Of a stretch of DNA of 8,356 nt, positions 8,347-8,356 are shown piece after piece (positions within the stretch are counted from its first letter, which is position 1; each line of letters starts with the position of its first letter). Location of the stretch: the NCBI RefSeq assembly GCF_902464545.1, contig NZ_CABQJR010000041.1, positions 1 through 8,356 on the forward strand, given 5' to 3'. The notes under the pieces were generated by a model. That model saw nothing but the letters and a program-made list of their open reading frames with translations, searched no databases and had not been told where the DNA came from. This stretch comes from an uncultured Senegalimassilia sp. (lineage in GTDB: Bacteria > Actinomycetota > Coriobacteriia > Coriobacteriales > Eggerthellaceae). Position numbers and translations under genes: made by a program.

Positions 8347-8356
8347 GCGCTCGAAC

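Larger units (their letters stand above)
6832..8356. other. About 1.5 kb without a supported gene, rich in repeats and hairpins
   Basis: No reading frame here combines a usable start, a Shine-Dalgarno and a recognisable family. The longest open stretch (8345 to 7740, - strand, 201 codons) needs a TTG start, has one internal Met and uses AGA, ATA, TTA and GGA codons that are scarce in the operon genes. A + strand frame at 7413-7940 starts next to the AT-rich repeat and is rich in Ser, Arg and Lys like out-of-frame GC-rich DNA. I see no rRNA, tRNA, tmRNA, RNase P, CRISPR or transposase. The stretch holds the inverted repeats, orphan terminator, AT-rich tandem, long hairpin and degenerate motif family listed separately. 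It continues past the window edge, so a gene or element truncated at the right cannot be excluded. Confidence 0.6.

Overview
The window is high-GC DNA that most likely comes from an actinobacterium of the class Coriobacteriia, family Eggerthellaceae (Eggerthella/Gordonibacter-like). Three things point there: the chaperone order dnaK-grpE-dnaJ-hspR-clpB with an HspR regulator, the strong GC bias of the coding regions, and a regulator with a 12-helix membrane domain fused to a LuxR-type DNA-binding domain, a class greatly expanded in that family. The assignment is inferred from protein character and gene order; no search was run.

Bases 1-5240 (+ strand) are one heat-shock operon. It holds the 3' end of dnaK, then grpE, a zinc-finger-free dnaJ, hspR and clpB, with gaps of 5, 67, 2 and 34 bases. 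DnaK, DnaJ and GrpE form the Hsp70 folding cycle. ClpB works with that trio to pull proteins out of aggregates. HspR is the probable autorepressor that uses DnaK as co-repressor. The promoter and the expected HspR operator would lie upstream of dnaK, outside the window. The largest gap, grpE-dnaJ, holds a GC-rich hairpin that may tune read-through or mRNA stability. A perfect 16-bp hairpin at 5294-5331 closes the operon and can serve the convergent gene as well.

Bases 5395-6831 (- strand) encode the LuxR-type membrane regulator. No metabolic gene that it might control lies next to it within the window.

Bases 6832-8356 (about 1.5 kb, reaching the window end) contain no gene I can support. The reading frames there are short, have poor starts, use codons unlike the neighbouring genes and resemble no family I know. 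The stretch is nevertheless structured. It has an 8-bp inverted repeat near luxR, a 12-bp bulged inverted repeat, an orphan + strand intrinsic terminator, an AT-rich tandem 8-mer inside an inverted repeat, a 78-base imperfect hairpin with a competing alternative pairing, and a scattered same-strand family of TATA(GG)-plus-purine motifs. It is the part of the window most likely to hold something undescribed: an untranslated RNA, a small non-autonomous repeat element, or the decayed remains of one. None of these is proven by the sequence alone.
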